Source of the DNA: Streptomyces lichenis
Lineage (GTDB): Bacteria > Actinomycetota > Actinomycetes > Streptomycetales > Streptomycetaceae
Direction of reading: 5' to 3'
DNA length: 55,594 bases
Assembly (NCBI RefSeq): GCF_023218175.1
Contig: NZ_JALPTH010000039.1
Span: 1-55,594, forward strand
The translations under genes were made by a program, and so were the position numbers. The notes under the pieces were generated by a model that was given only the letters and a program-made list of their open reading frames with translations, did not search any database and had not been told where the DNA came from. Each line of letters opens with the position of its first letter. Positions within the stretch are counted from its first letter, which is position 1. Shown here in pieces: positions 1 through 9,882 of this stretch.

Positions 1-33
1 CTCTCCCACCCGGCGCTGTTCGGATGTGTTGGT

Positions 34-79
<46 letters not shown>

Positions 80-80
80 C

Positions 81-642
81 GGGGGATGAGGCAGAGGGCG
101 AGGGTGCCGGCGAGGAAGAGGGCGAGGACGGGGACGGCGACCGCGGTCCAGGTCGTGCCCAGCCACTCCCGTCCGAGGTAGCCGAGACCCACGCTGTAGG
201 TGGCCCAGGCCGCGCCGGCCAGGGCGGACCAGGGGAGGAAGTGGGCGGCCCTGCGGCGGGCGGCGCCGGCGGCGAGGGAGACGACGGAGCGGCCCGCGGG
301 GGCGAAGCGGGCCACCACCACCAGGGCCCCGCCGCCGCGGGCGAGGGCGGTGCCGAGTCGTTCCTGCGCCGCGCGCAGCCGGGGGGAGCGGGCCACCGCG
401 CGGTGCAGCCGGGAGCGGCCGTGCCAGGCGAGGCGGTAGGCGGCCAGGTCGCCGAGGAGGGAGGCCGCCGCCGCGCAGAGGGCGAGCGCGGGCAGGGAGC
501 CGTCGCCGGCGGCGGCCACGGTCGCGGCGGTGACCAGCAGCACGCCGCTGGGCAGGATCGGCAGGAACACGTCGAGGAGTACGGAGAGGGCCACCGCCGC
601 GTAGATCCACGGGCCGGCGGCCACGCTTTCGAGCACCTTCAC
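81..642 (-). CDS. DedA/VTT-domain membrane protein, C-terminal end unresolved
   Basis: The minus frame opening at a GTG (642) encodes about 187 residues of a polytopic membrane protein. It starts VKVLESVAAGPWIYAAV, has the DedA-like stretch LLDVFLPILPSG, and later the conserved RFAPAGRSVVSLAAG, where an arginine and glycines line the re-entrant part of DedA/SNARE-associated (VTT) proteins. Helices follow around AVAVPVLALFLAGTLALCL. DedA proteins act in lipid flippase and membrane-homeostasis roles; the substrate here is unknown. The frame runs into the G homopolymer, so the true stop cannot be seen. The GTG lies directly against a GGGGAG ribosome site, closer than usual, so the start is uncertain. 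Confidence 0.75.
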
Positions 643-945
643 TCCCCGGGTCCGGTCAGCCCCCGGTTCCCTGCGGGCGGTCCCCGTGCCGCGGCGGCTT
701 GGCCGAAAGCGTACGCGCAGTGCCCGCCCGGAGGGTCACCCGGGCGGGCACCGGAGCCGTGTGCGACGAGCGGACGGCGGTCGGGGAAGGCCGGCGGAGC
801 GGGCGCCGGGAAGACCGCCGGGGTGGCCACCGGGTGCGGGCCGGGGCTGGTGCGCCGGGGCCGGTGCGCCGGGACCAGGGCCCGGGCCGCTGCGCGAGGG
901 CTCAGGGCGCGGAGCGGTCTGCTGGGGCCTGGTCCTGGCGGCGGG

Positions 946-1401
946 TCAGGCGGTGGCGGGCTCGCGCTCGGCGTCGCGGTTGCGGCCGAGGGCCTTGGCG
1001 AAGAGCGCGTCCAGGGCAAACGCGCCGGGGCCGGTGAAGACCAGCAGCAGCATCGTCCAGCAGAACAGCACGGAGGCCTCGCCGGAGTTCTGGATGGGGA
1101 ACAGGCCGTCGGCCTGGTGGGCGCTGAAGTAGGCGTACGCCATCGAGCCGGAGGCGAGGAACGCGGCGCTCCGGGTGCCGAGGCCGATCATGACCAGCAG
1201 ACCGGTGACGAGCTGGATCACCGCCGCGTACCAGCCGGGCCAGGCGCCGACGGGGACGGTGCCGCCACTGCCCTGTGCGCCGCCGAGCACGCCGAACAGC
1301 GAGGCGGCGCCGTGGCACAGGAAGAGCAGTCCGATGACGATCCGGAACAGGCCCAGGGCGTAGGGCCGCGCCTGATCGAGACGGGCGGGGAGAGCGGACA
1401 T
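946..1401 (-). CDS. DoxX family membrane protein
   Basis: A 151-residue protein with four predicted helices. The opening LGLFRIVIGLLFLCHGAASLFG is the typical first DoxX helix, followed by VQLVTGLLVMIGLGTRSAAF and a C-terminal hydrophobic hairpin. DoxX proteins are small inner-membrane proteins linked in actinobacteria to redox and thiol stress; the exact activity of this one is unknown. The ATG at 1401 has an ideal AGGAG site five bases upstream. A candidate iron box lies 37 bp upstream (1438-1456), so expression may respond to iron. It follows the FAD-protein gene on the same strand, and the box overlaps that gene's stop codon. Confidence 0.85.
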   Translation of the reverse strand: MSALPARLDQARPYALGLFRIVIGLLFLCHGAASLFGVLGGAQGSGGTVPVGAWPGWYAAVIQLVTGLLVMIGLGTRSAAFLASGSMAYAYFSAHQADGLFPIQNSGEASVLFCWTMLLLVFTGPGAFALDALFAKALGRNRDAEREPATA

Positions 1402-1437
1402 GGGGACTCCTTCGGTTGGGGACGGACCGACGAGCCC

Positions 1438-1456
1438 ATAGGTTAGGGGGACCTAA
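1438..1456. promoter_or_regulatory. Candidate iron box (DmdR/IdeR-type operator)
   Basis: The 19-mer ATAGGTTAGGGGGACCTAA matches the DmdR1 iron-box consensus TTAGGTTAGGCTCACCTAA (as I recall it) at 15 of 19 positions, including both TTAGG/CCTAA arms. It lies 37 bp upstream of the DoxX start and overlaps the stop of the upstream gene. Binding by an iron-dependent repressor is inference. Confidence 0.55.
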
Positions 1457-3531
1457 TCTATGCTTGCAAGTTCAACATTTTGCCGTTCGGGATGATGAGC
1501 GGATGAAGGGGGGATGGAGGGGAGGGCGGGAGGGGTGGGGGAGGAGGACGGGGGATCGGGGAGCAGGCCGGGGGCGGTGGGGGGCTCGGTGGGCGCGGGA
1601 GGGGTGGTCAAAGGGTCGGCGGGTGCGGCGAAGGCGGTGGGTGGGTGAGGGGGGAGGGGGGTGTGGAGGGTGCTCAGGGCGGCTCGGGCTACGGCGTCGG
1701 CGTCGGACAGGGTCACCGAGCCGACGCCGGGCCTCGCGCCGGCCGCGGTCACCCAGTGGACCCCCTCGGTGGGCACCCCCAGGGCGAACCGCCGGGGGTG
1801 CGCCCGGCCCGTCGCGTCCACCAGCCGGTACGGGGGCGGGGTGACGTCCAGGCCGCCGGTGTCGTGGCCGTCCACCCGGTGGGTGCGGCAGCCGCCGTCC
1901 CGTAGCAGTGCGGCCAGCAGTTCGTCCCCGGTGAGCCGCAGGTCGGGCTCGGGCAGCCGGGCCTCGATCAGCGTGGTGGCCGTCACGGCCGAGCCGGGCA
2001 CGTCGGGGGAGGAGGCGGTGAAGGCGCCGCCCTCGGCCCGTACCTCCAGGCGCGGGCCGACGACACGGAGCACGCCCGCCTCGATCAGGGCGGCCAGCTC
2101 CTCGATGCGCCGGCGCGGGGGGCCGATGGAGAGGAAGGCGTTGAGCGGGGTGTACCAGCGTTCGAGGTGCTCACGGCGGGAGTAGCCGGGCAGTCCGGCG
2201 TGGTCCACCACCTGGCGCACCTCGTTGCGGATGTCCCGCAGCACGTCCAGCGCGGCCTTGACCGGCCCGGAGACATTGCCGAGCGCCGCCTCGGCCGCGT
2301 CGGCGCGCAGATGGTCCAGCAGCCAGGAGTGGAAGTCGGCGGGGGAGGTGAAGGGGCGGTGGGTGTAGGGGTGTTCGATGCGGTCCCAGGACCAGCGGGC
2401 CGCCGCCGGCACGCCGTACTCGTCCAGCGCGGCGGCCAGGTCGGCGGAGTCGTAGGGGGCGGCGGTCAGGCGGGCCGTGAGGGCCCCGTGTCCCGTCGGT
2501 ACCGCCGGCGCTCCGTGTCGCGTGGGCACCCGGAGGAGGGTGGTGTAGTAGACGGTCTCCACCTCACGGGCGATCAGGGGCCAGACCTCCTGGCGGAAGT
2601 CCGGGGGATCGCCCGCCTCCGCACGCTTGCGGAAACGTTCCACGACGTCGGGGGTGAGCAGCCGTGGGGTGTGCCGGTCCGATGACCCCTTCTCGTTGTC
2701 GCCGCGCGCCTGGTACGGCACACCGCGGCGGGAGCCCGCGTACAGCAGCGGCTCGCGGCCGGAGGGGCGGTAGGCCAGGCGGCCGGAAGCGCCGTCCCGT
2801 GCGAAGGTGCCACCGCGACCGGCCGTCAGCAGGGCCATATGGTCGAAGAAGTTGAGGCCGAGGCCGCGGAGGAGGACCGGCTCCCCGGGGTCGATCTCCG
2901 CCAGGGGGGAGGTGAGGTCGGCGGGGTTGGCGGGGGGCAGGTGGCGCAGGCCGTGGCGTGCGGCGTAGGCGCCCAGGGGGGACGGGGTGCCGGAGGTAGA
3001 AAGGTGGCCTTGGGCCAGGATGACGGCTTCCAGGGCGTTCAGCACGGTGCCGTCCGCGAGGGTGAGGGTCTGCCGGCCGTCGGACTGGTCGGTGAGGTGG
3101 ACGGCGCGGGTGCGGTGGGTCCGTACGGTGACTTCGGAGGGCGCGTTCCGTACGGCGCGGGTGAACGCCCATTGCAGGTACGCCCCGTAGCAGGCGCGGG
3201 TGGGGTAGTCGTCGGGGCCGAGCGGGAGGTGGCGGGCGGCCGCCCACTCGTGGAGGCTCGGCCCCCGGCGTATCGGGCCCTCGCAGTCCACGCTCTCGTC
3301 GGTGAAGACCGTCACCTGGCAGGCCACCGTGTTCATCAGCAGCTCGGCCGGCTGGTCGGTGCGCCACACCCGCCCGGCACCCGGCGGGGACGGGTCCACG
3401 ATGTGCACCGTCAGCGGGGTGCCCGCCGCCAGTTCCGGAACGGAGGCGCAGAGCCGTTCGAGCACCGAGGTGCCTCGGGGTCCTGCGCCGACCAGGGCTA
3501 TGGCATGGGGAACTGCGGTCGAGACCGTCAA
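1453..3531 (-). CDS. FAD/NAD(P)-binding protein (NAD_binding_9 type)
   Basis: A protein of about 692 residues with an N-terminal dinucleotide-binding fold: ALVGAGPRGTSVLERL is a GxGxxG motif, followed by the acidic end of the second strand (VHIVDPSPPG). Further flavoprotein hallmarks include LLMNTVACQVTVFTDE and the later VILAQGH strand. This large family is related to flavin monooxygenases; substrates are unknown. The last 70 residues are a low-complexity Pro/Thr/Ala tail. A TTG at 3531 is preceded at eight bases by GGAG, so I prefer it to the GTG at 3564, which has no ribosome site. It stands alone, 181 bp downstream of the PhoD gene. Confidence 0.8.
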   Translation of the reverse strand: MTVSTAVPHAIALVGAGPRGTSVLERLCASVPELAAGTPLTVHIVDPSPPGAGRVWRTDQPAELLMNTVACQVTVFTDESVDCEGPIRRGPSLHEWAAARHLPLGPDDYPTRACYGAYLQWAFTRAVRNAPSEVTVRTHRTRAVHLTDQSDGRQTLTLADGTVLNALEAVILAQGHLSTSGTPSPLGAYAARHGLRHLPPANPADLTSPLAEIDPGEPVLLRGLGLNFFDHMALLTAGRGGTFARDGASGRLAYRPSGREPLLYAGSRRGVPYQARGDNEKGSSDRHTPRLLTPDVVERFRKRAEAGDPPDFRQEVWPLIAREVETVYYTTLLRVPTRHGAPAVPTGHGALTARLTAAPYDSADLAAALDEYGVPAAARWSWDRIEHPYTHRPFTSPADFHSWLLDHLRADAAEAALGNVSGPVKAALDVLRDIRNEVRQVVDHAGLPGYSRREHLERWYTPLNAFLSIGPPRRRIEELAALIEAGVLRVVGPRLEVRAEGGAFTASSPDVPGSAVTATTLIEARLPEPDLRLTGDELLAALLRDGGCRTHRVDGHDTGGLDVTPPPYRLVDATGRAHPRRFALGVPTEGVHWVTAAGARPGVGSVTLSDADAVARAALSTLHTPLPPHPPTAFAAPADPLTTPPAPTEPPTAPGLLPDPPSSSPTPPALPSIPPSSAHHPERQNVELASID

Positions 3532-3712
3532 GATTCGGACTCCCTGGACAGGGTGGCACGGCACACGGAAGGGACATCATGCCGCTGTACCCCGGCGTAC
3601 CGAAGCGTTGGCCAGGACGTTGCCGTCCGCTATGCGGGGAAAGGCAGCGAGCCTGTCCCGGACGTTCACCGGACGTTCACAGCCTCTGACCAGGGAGTCC
3701 TGCGGTGGGGGA

Positions 3713-5386
<1,674 letters not shown>

Positions 5387-5596
5387 GCCGGCCTCCTCGT
5401 CGCCTGCCCCACCCGGCTCTCGGGTGCGTGCGCCGCCGTGCGCCTACCCGCGTACGGGGTGCGCGGAGCCACCGCGGTGCGCGGACACGGGTCGCCGCTT
5501 CGGCGATGGCTCTCCCTGCACCGTACGGGTGCCCGGATTACCGGCGCAGCAGCACCCCGGTCCGGGCGCGTGGGGGAACGGCGGCGGGCGGGTGGT

Positions 5597-6241
5597 TCAG
5601 CAGCCGCTGAGCTGGGACTGCAGGGCGCTCTTCTCGGCCGAGTCGACGCTGAGGTTCCAGTGGTGCTTCACATGCACCCACATACGGGCGTAGGTGCAGC
5701 GGTACGAGGTGCGCGAGGGCACCCACTCGGCCGGGTCCTTGTCGCCCTTGGCCTGGTTGACGTTGTCGGTGACCGCGATCAGCTGGGGCCGGGTGAGGTC
5801 GTTGGCGAAGGCCTGGCGCTGGGAGGTGGTCCAGCTGTTGGCCCCGGAGCGCCAGGCCTCGGCGAGCGGCACCATGTGGTCGATGTCCACGTCGGAGGCG
5901 GCGCTCCAGGTGGCGCCGTCGTACTCGGAGAACCAGCTGCCGCTGGTGGCCGCACAGGAGGAGTCCGTCACCACGCCGGAGCCGTCGCGCTTCAGCACGG
6001 TCTCGCGGGTGTTGCAGCTGCCGGAGACGGTGCTCCAGTGCGGGAACATGTCGCGGCTGTAGCCGCTGGAGGAGCCTTCCGCCCGGACGGTGAGCTGGCC
6101 CAGGTAGGTACGGGCGGTGGCGGCGCTGACCGGGGTGGGCGGGGCGGCCTGGGCGGTGGGCGCCGAGGTCAGCAGGGTGGTGGCGGTGAGCGCGGCGGCC
6201 GCGGCGAGACCGGATATGCGACGCGCGTAGACAGCGGACAT
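5597..6241 (-). CDS. Secreted HNH endonuclease family protein (DUF1524-like)
   Basis: A 214-residue protein with a signal peptide (MSAVYARRISGLAAAAALTA, cleavage near TAQA-AP). The nuclease core is DIDHMVPLAEAW, whose DH pair is the general base and metal site, followed by a conserved LIAVTDNVNQAKGDKDP block with the catalytic asparagine; this resembles the GmrSD C-terminal (DUF1524) HNH fold. Four cysteines suggest disulfides. It is probably an extracellular nuclease for scavenging or competition. The ATG at 6241 has GGGAG eight bases upstream; an upstream in-frame start would spoil the signal peptide. Confidence 0.88.
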   Translation of the reverse strand: MSAVYARRISGLAAAAALTATTLLTSAPTAQAAPPTPVSAATARTYLGQLTVRAEGSSSGYSRDMFPHWSTVSGSCNTRETVLKRDGSGVVTDSSCAATSGSWFSEYDGATWSAASDVDIDHMVPLAEAWRSGANSWTTSQRQAFANDLTRPQLIAVTDNVNQAKGDKDPAEWVPSRTSYRCTYARMWVHVKHHWNLSVDSAEKSALQSQLSGC

Positions 6242-6587
6242 GGGTGAACTCCCTGAGGGTGGCGGGACCTTGGCGCCCTGGGTGGCTGGCGCCACCGGGA
6301 GCGGGGGTACGGCTCGGTCATCCTGGTGGCGCGAAGTTGCCGTGAGGAGTGCGCCGGGTAACAGGGTGACGACATGGGCACGTCACATCAAGGGGTGACG
6401 GCCTTTCGCTCAGGGCTTGTTGGCGGTTTGGTGGGCGGGTGTGGGGGCGTTTGGGGCGGGGTGGGGCGGTTGGGTACGGGAGTGGGTCCTGGGGCCGGTC
6501 GCCGGGGCCGGTCGCCGTCCGGCTGGACGGTCCGCCGCCTCGTCGTCACCGGTACCGTCGGAAGGGAGCGCGTCGATGGGAGGAACC
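6242..6587. other. Divergent intergenic region, HNH nuclease / XRE regulator
   Basis: This 346-bp gap carries the promoters of two divergent genes. The right part is G-rich on the plus strand and holds two adjacent copies of ggggccggtcgcc near 6492-6517. I see no RNA gene, clear operator or supported small ORF in it. Confidence 0.6.
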
Positions 6588-7742
6588 ATGGCCGAATCGC
6601 CCGCCATCGGGGAGCGGTTGCGTGAGATCCGGAAGCGGCGGGGGCTCACCCAGCGGGAGCTGGCGGGTGCTTCGCGGGTCAGCCATTCGCTGATCACCAA
6701 GCTTGAGCAGGGTGTACTGGCGGACACCCGTATGGAGACCGCGCGCAAGCTCGCGGCGGCTCTCCGGGTGCCGACCACCGCACTGGTGGCCCCTGCGCCG
6801 GCGGAACCCGGGCCCGCCCCCGAGCCGTGGCTCGACCTCCAGCGGGCCGTGGAGCATCCGGCGCGGCAGCCCGACGAGGAGCCGACGGCCCACGGTCTGC
6901 TGGACGGGGTGCGCGAGGTGCGGGCGGCCCACTTCGAGAAGCGGATGGGCGATGCCGTGGGACTGCTGGTGGTGCTGCTCCGGGATGCCGAGGCGCTGGG
7001 CGACGAACCCGACGTACGGGCGGCGCGTGCCCAACTGCTCCAGATCGCCGGGTCCACGCTCACCACCGCCCGGCAGTTCGCGGCCGCCGAGACGGCGCTG
7101 CGGCGGGCGCTGGACGAGTCCCCGGACCGGCTCCGCGCGGCGAGCGTCATCACCACCTGGACCTGGCTTCTGGTGCGGCAGGGGCGCTTCGACGCCGCCC
7201 GGGAGCTGGCCGTGAAGTGGGCCGATGACAGCGAGCCGCGACTGTCCCGGGCGACGCAGGAGGAGATCGCGGCCTGGGGCTGGCTGTTGCTTCAGGGGCA
7301 GGCGGCCGCCCTGCGGGACAACCGCGGTGGGGAGGCGGCCGACATGCTGCGGCTCGCCCGCTCCGCGGCGGTCGCCACCGGGACCTTGCGCCGCGGAGAG
7401 GTGCGGCTGGCGACCTGGGGGCCGTCCACCGTGGCGTACAAGGCGGCCGAGCAGGGCGTGGTCACGGACCGACCGGAGGAGGTGCTGAGCGTCGCCGCCC
7501 GGTTCGAGGGCGGTTCCGGGACGGAGTACCACCGCCATCGGCTCGACGTGGCGAAGGCGTACGCGATGACGCGCCAGCACGGCCGGGCGGTGGAGGTCCT
7601 CGGGGAGGTCGCGGGCAGCGCCCCGGAGTGGCTCGCGCAGCAGCGCTATGCACGGGACACCCTCGCGGACACGATCTCCCGGCGGCGCACGCTGACCGAC
7701 CAGACGCGTCAACTCGCCGACCTGGTCGGGCTGCCGCTGTGA
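6588..7742 (+). CDS. XRE-family transcriptional regulator
   Basis: A 384-residue regulator. Residues 4-62 form an XRE helix-turn-helix (IGERLREIRKRRGLTQ, then SRVSHSLITKLEQG), and the rest is an alpha-helical, TPR-like sensor region. This is the Streptomyces class in which one DNA-binding domain carries a long helical repeat domain, usually paired with anti-sigma-like ATPases. ATG at 6588 with GGGAGGA at ideal spacing. It lies 178 bp upstream of the HATPase gene on the same strand, fitting the regulator plus ATPase pairing common in developmental control. Ligand and targets are unknown. Confidence 0.88.
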   Translation: MAESPAIGERLREIRKRRGLTQRELAGASRVSHSLITKLEQGVLADTRMETARKLAAALRVPTTALVAPAPAEPGPAPEPWLDLQRAVEHPARQPDEEPTAHGLLDGVREVRAAHFEKRMGDAVGLLVVLLRDAEALGDEPDVRAARAQLLQIAGSTLTTARQFAAAETALRRALDESPDRLRAASVITTWTWLLVRQGRFDAARELAVKWADDSEPRLSRATQEEIAAWGWLLLQGQAAALRDNRGGEAADMLRLARSAAVATGTLRRGEVRLATWGPSTVAYKAAEQGVVTDRPEEVLSVAARFEGGSGTEYHRHRLDVAKAYAMTRQHGRAVEVLGEVAGSAPEWLAQQRYARDTLADTISRRRTLTDQTRQLADLVGLPL

Positions 7743-7774
7743 AGGGCCCGAGCTGCGGCCTTGATACAAGCTGC

Positions 7775-7795
7775 TGACAGACCGTCAAACTGTCA
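7775..7795. promoter_or_regulatory. Inverted repeat upstream of the HATPase gene
   Basis: TGACAG and CTGTCA are perfect inverted hexamers separated by nine bases, 126 bp upstream of the HATPase start. The geometry suits a dimeric regulator, possibly the XRE protein just upstream, but could arise by chance. Confidence 0.3.
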
Positions 7796-7920
7796 TTGCG
7801 GGGGCGGGGTGCCGGTGGCCACCTTGGGGCTATGACTCACGTCACAGAGCACCCCGTTCCCTGTCCACCCCGCAGGGCTTCTGCGCCCTGCCGACGGCGT
7901 ACCGCCGAGGGGGACGGGCG

Positions 7921-8340
7921 ATGACCATGACCGTCACCCCCCGCCCCACCGGCCACCCCGGGTACAGCGAGACCCTGCCCTGCGACCCCCGCAGCGCGTC
8001 CGCCGCGCGCCGTCTGGTGCGGGTCGCGCTGGCCGTCTGGGGGTTGCCGGAGCTCGCCGGGGACGCGGGCCTGGTCGTCACCGAGCTGGTGGCCAACGCC
8101 GCCCGGCACGCGCGGGGGCGGCCGGTGCGGGTCGCCGTGGAGCGGCCCGCCGCGAACCGGGTGCGGGTCTCCGTCGCGGACGGGTCCAAGGTGCCGCCGG
8201 AGCCCCGGCAGCCTCGGGCGGACGACGAGCGGGGGCGCGGACTGGTGCTGGTCAACGCGCTCGCGGCCGGCTGGGGGACCGAGCCGCTGGCGACCGGGAA
8301 ACGGGTCTGGGCCGAGCTGGACGGGGGGCGGCGCGGATGA
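7921..8340 (+). CDS. Anti-sigma-factor-like ATP-binding protein (HATPase_c_2)
   Basis: A 139-residue single-domain GHKL ATPase of the RsbW/SpoIIAB-like type. The N box VVTELVANAARHARG (near residues 57-71) and the glycine-rich RGRGLVLVNALA (near 105-116) are visible. Such proteins bind or phosphorylate partner proteins, often sigma-factor antagonists, in Streptomyces development and stress responses. It overlaps the next gene by four bases (ATGA), so the two are translationally coupled, and follows the XRE regulator. Confidence 0.88.
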   Translation: MTMTVTPRPTGHPGYSETLPCDPRSASAARRLVRVALAVWGLPELAGDAGLVVTELVANAARHARGRPVRVAVERPAANRVRVSVADGSKVPPEPRQPRADDERGRGLVLVNALAAGWGTEPLATGKRVWAELDGGRRG

Positions 8341-8540
8341 GCGGGGAGCGTACGCGGCCGTGGGTCGGCGACCTGGTGCATGACGCGGACACCGGGCGGC
8401 AGGGGATCGTCACCGATGTACGGCGGGGTGTCTACGTCCTCCGGCCGGAGCGGGGGCCGGGGGCGTGGGCCTGGACCTCGGAACGGCCGGAGCGGTTGGG
8501 GGTGGTGGTGGCCCGGGAGGAGATGGGGGAGCGGTTGTAG
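8337..8540 (+). CDS. Small conserved protein coupled to the HATPase gene
   Basis: A 67-residue protein with a basic start (MSGERTRPWVGDLVHD) and the pattern GRQGIVTDVRRGVYVLRP, which looks like a small beta-barrel (SH3- or KOW-like). I do not recognise a named family. The four-base overlap with the HATPase stop argues for co-translation and a shared role, perhaps as a partner or regulator of the ATPase. Confidence 0.7.
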   Translation: MSGERTRPWVGDLVHDADTGRQGIVTDVRRGVYVLRPERGPGAWAWTSERPERLGVVVAREEMGERL

Positions 8541-8556
8541 GCGCGCCGGTCCAGGG

Positions 8557-8775
8557 CTACGCGTGCTCCAGGTCGTAGCGCTCGCCGTCGTCGTGCCAGT
8601 GCCAGTGCCAGAGCTGGAAGGTGACCGTGCGGTCGGTGCCGTCGGCGGCGCGGTGCACCCGGGGAGGCGTCGAGGCCGGGCGCTCGCGCGGGAGTTCGTC
8701 GTACGGGCGGGTGCTGATCAGCAGCCGCCCGGCGGGGCGCAGGACGGAGAAGTGCCCCCCCGAGGTCTCGGTCAT
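8557..8775 (-). pseudogene. C-terminal remnant of a class I SAM methyltransferase
   Basis: About 72 residues match only the last third of a methyltransferase: VLRPAGRLLISTRPYDEL is the motif after strand 5, followed by RERPASTPPRVH and TFQLWHWHW. The N-terminal Rossmann half with the SAM-binding GxG is absent; upstream sequence goes straight into the HAD gene. A short in-frame duplication (HWHW) and an early stop also mark decay. It is not expected to bind SAM. Confidence 0.65.
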
Positions 8776-8841
8776 GGACCGGAGGCTGTCGAGCGGCGCG
8801 ACCGGGTCCCGCGGCGCCGTACCCCCGGCCGCCGTATCCGT

Positions 8842-9528
8842 CTACGCGTCGAAGTGGAGCAGCAGGGTCCCGTCCGGGCCGCCGGCCGTGACGCGCACCC
8901 GGGTCAGGTCCGGGACGTGGACGTCGGGGGCGTGGGCGGCCGCGCGGGGGCCCACGCCGATCACCCGCATCCCGGCGGCGCGGCCCGCCGCGATGCCCGC
9001 CTCGGAGTCCTCGAAGACCAGGCAGTCGGACGGGTCCACGCCCAGCTCGGCGGCGCCCTTGAGGAAGCCCTCGGGGTCGGGCTTGCTGGCGCCGACGTTC
9101 TCCGCGGTCACCCGTACGTCCGGCATCGCGAGCCCCGCCGCCGCCATCCGCGCCCCGGCCAGCCGGGCGTCGGCGGAGGTCACCAGGGCGTGCGGGAGCG
9201 CGGCCAGCGCGGCCATGAATGCGGGGGCGCCCCCGACCGGGACGACGCCGTCCATGTCGGCCGTCTCCTCGGCGAGCATGGCCCGGTTGTCGGCGAGGTT
9301 CTGCTCCATCGGGCGGTCGGGGAGGAGGACGGCCATGGTGGCGTACCCCTGCCGTCCGTGCACCACCTTCAGCGCCTCGTCCGGGTCGATGCCGTGCCGT
9401 ACGGCCCAGCGGCGCCAGCAGCGCTCGACGACGGCGTCGGAGTTGACCAGGGTGCCGTCCATGTCGAGCAGCAGCGCCCGCGCGGCGATCGAGGCGGGGG
9501 AAGGGGAGGAGGGGGCGGCCGGGGTCAT
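8842..9528 (-). CDS. HAD-family sugar-phosphatase-like hydrolase
   Basis: A 228-residue HAD hydrolase. Motif I is LLLDMDGTLVNSD with the nucleophile and acid aspartates, motif II is VTSADARL, motif III is the lysine in NVGASKPDPEGF, and motif IV is FEDSEAGIAAG. A helical cap follows motif I, as in beta-phosphoglucomutase-like and 2-deoxyglucose-6-phosphate or glycerol-phosphate phosphatases. It probably acts on small phosphorylated sugars in the cytoplasm. ATG at 9528 chosen because the protein then starts just before the first strand; the frame is open far upstream but only by codon bias. Confidence 0.9.
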   Translation of the reverse strand: MTPAAPSSPSPASIAARALLLDMDGTLVNSDAVVERCWRRWAVRHGIDPDEALKVVHGRQGYATMAVLLPDRPMEQNLADNRAMLAEETADMDGVVPVGGAPAFMAALAALPHALVTSADARLAGARMAAAGLAMPDVRVTAENVGASKPDPEGFLKGAAELGVDPSDCLVFEDSEAGIAAGRAAGMRVIGVGPRAAAHAPDVHVPDLTRVRVTAGGPDGTLLLHFDA

Positions 9529-9882
9529 GAGGGGCTCCGTCCGGGCAGGGTGCGGGGGTACGAAGCGGTTCGCCCGCCGGTCAGGGAGTGCGGGCGAACC
9601 ACTTTGTTCCTGCAATATACAAAACGCGGGGCATGCTGCGCCACCGGGGTCCCGGTGGGGATCGAACGCGGGTCCGAGGTGGTTCGACCGGAGAAGGGGC
9701 GCCTGAGGGGCCGGGGACGCCGGTTTCCGTATCCGGGATGAATCGGGCGGAAAGGGGTACGCGTCGCGTTCGGTGACGGCCGACCCCACGCCGCCGAGGA
9801 GAGCACGGCGACGAAGAACAGGACGACGGAGGCAGGCCGGACCGGCGAGAGAGCGTGGCGGCGAGCGGCAGCGGAGGAGCCC
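9529..9882. promoter_or_regulatory. 354-bp divergent region with two perfect inverted repeats
   Basis: Between the HAD gene (minus) and the MFS exporter (plus). A perfect 10-bp inverted repeat GGTTCGCCCG / CGGGCGAACC lies at 9567-9576 and 9591-9600, and an 8-bp palindrome CCACCGGG-gt-CCCGGTGG at 9641-9658. An A/T-rich patch (ttcctgcaatatacaaaa) sits between them and may hold a promoter. Either repeat could be an operator, perhaps for a MarR-like regulator given the winged helix on the exporter. I see no coding gene here. Confidence 0.5.

Noticed and set aside
241..1446. A 401-residue plus-strand frame over the DedA and DoxX genes
   Set aside because: Antisense to two genes with recognisable membrane domains; translation is Gly/Ala/Arg-rich without a domain.
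9630..9680. Minus-strand gttcgatcc resembling a tRNA T-loop, with ggtggcgcagc nearby
   Set aside because: The flanking bases do not form a T stem or acceptor stem, and no complete cloverleaf can be drawn.
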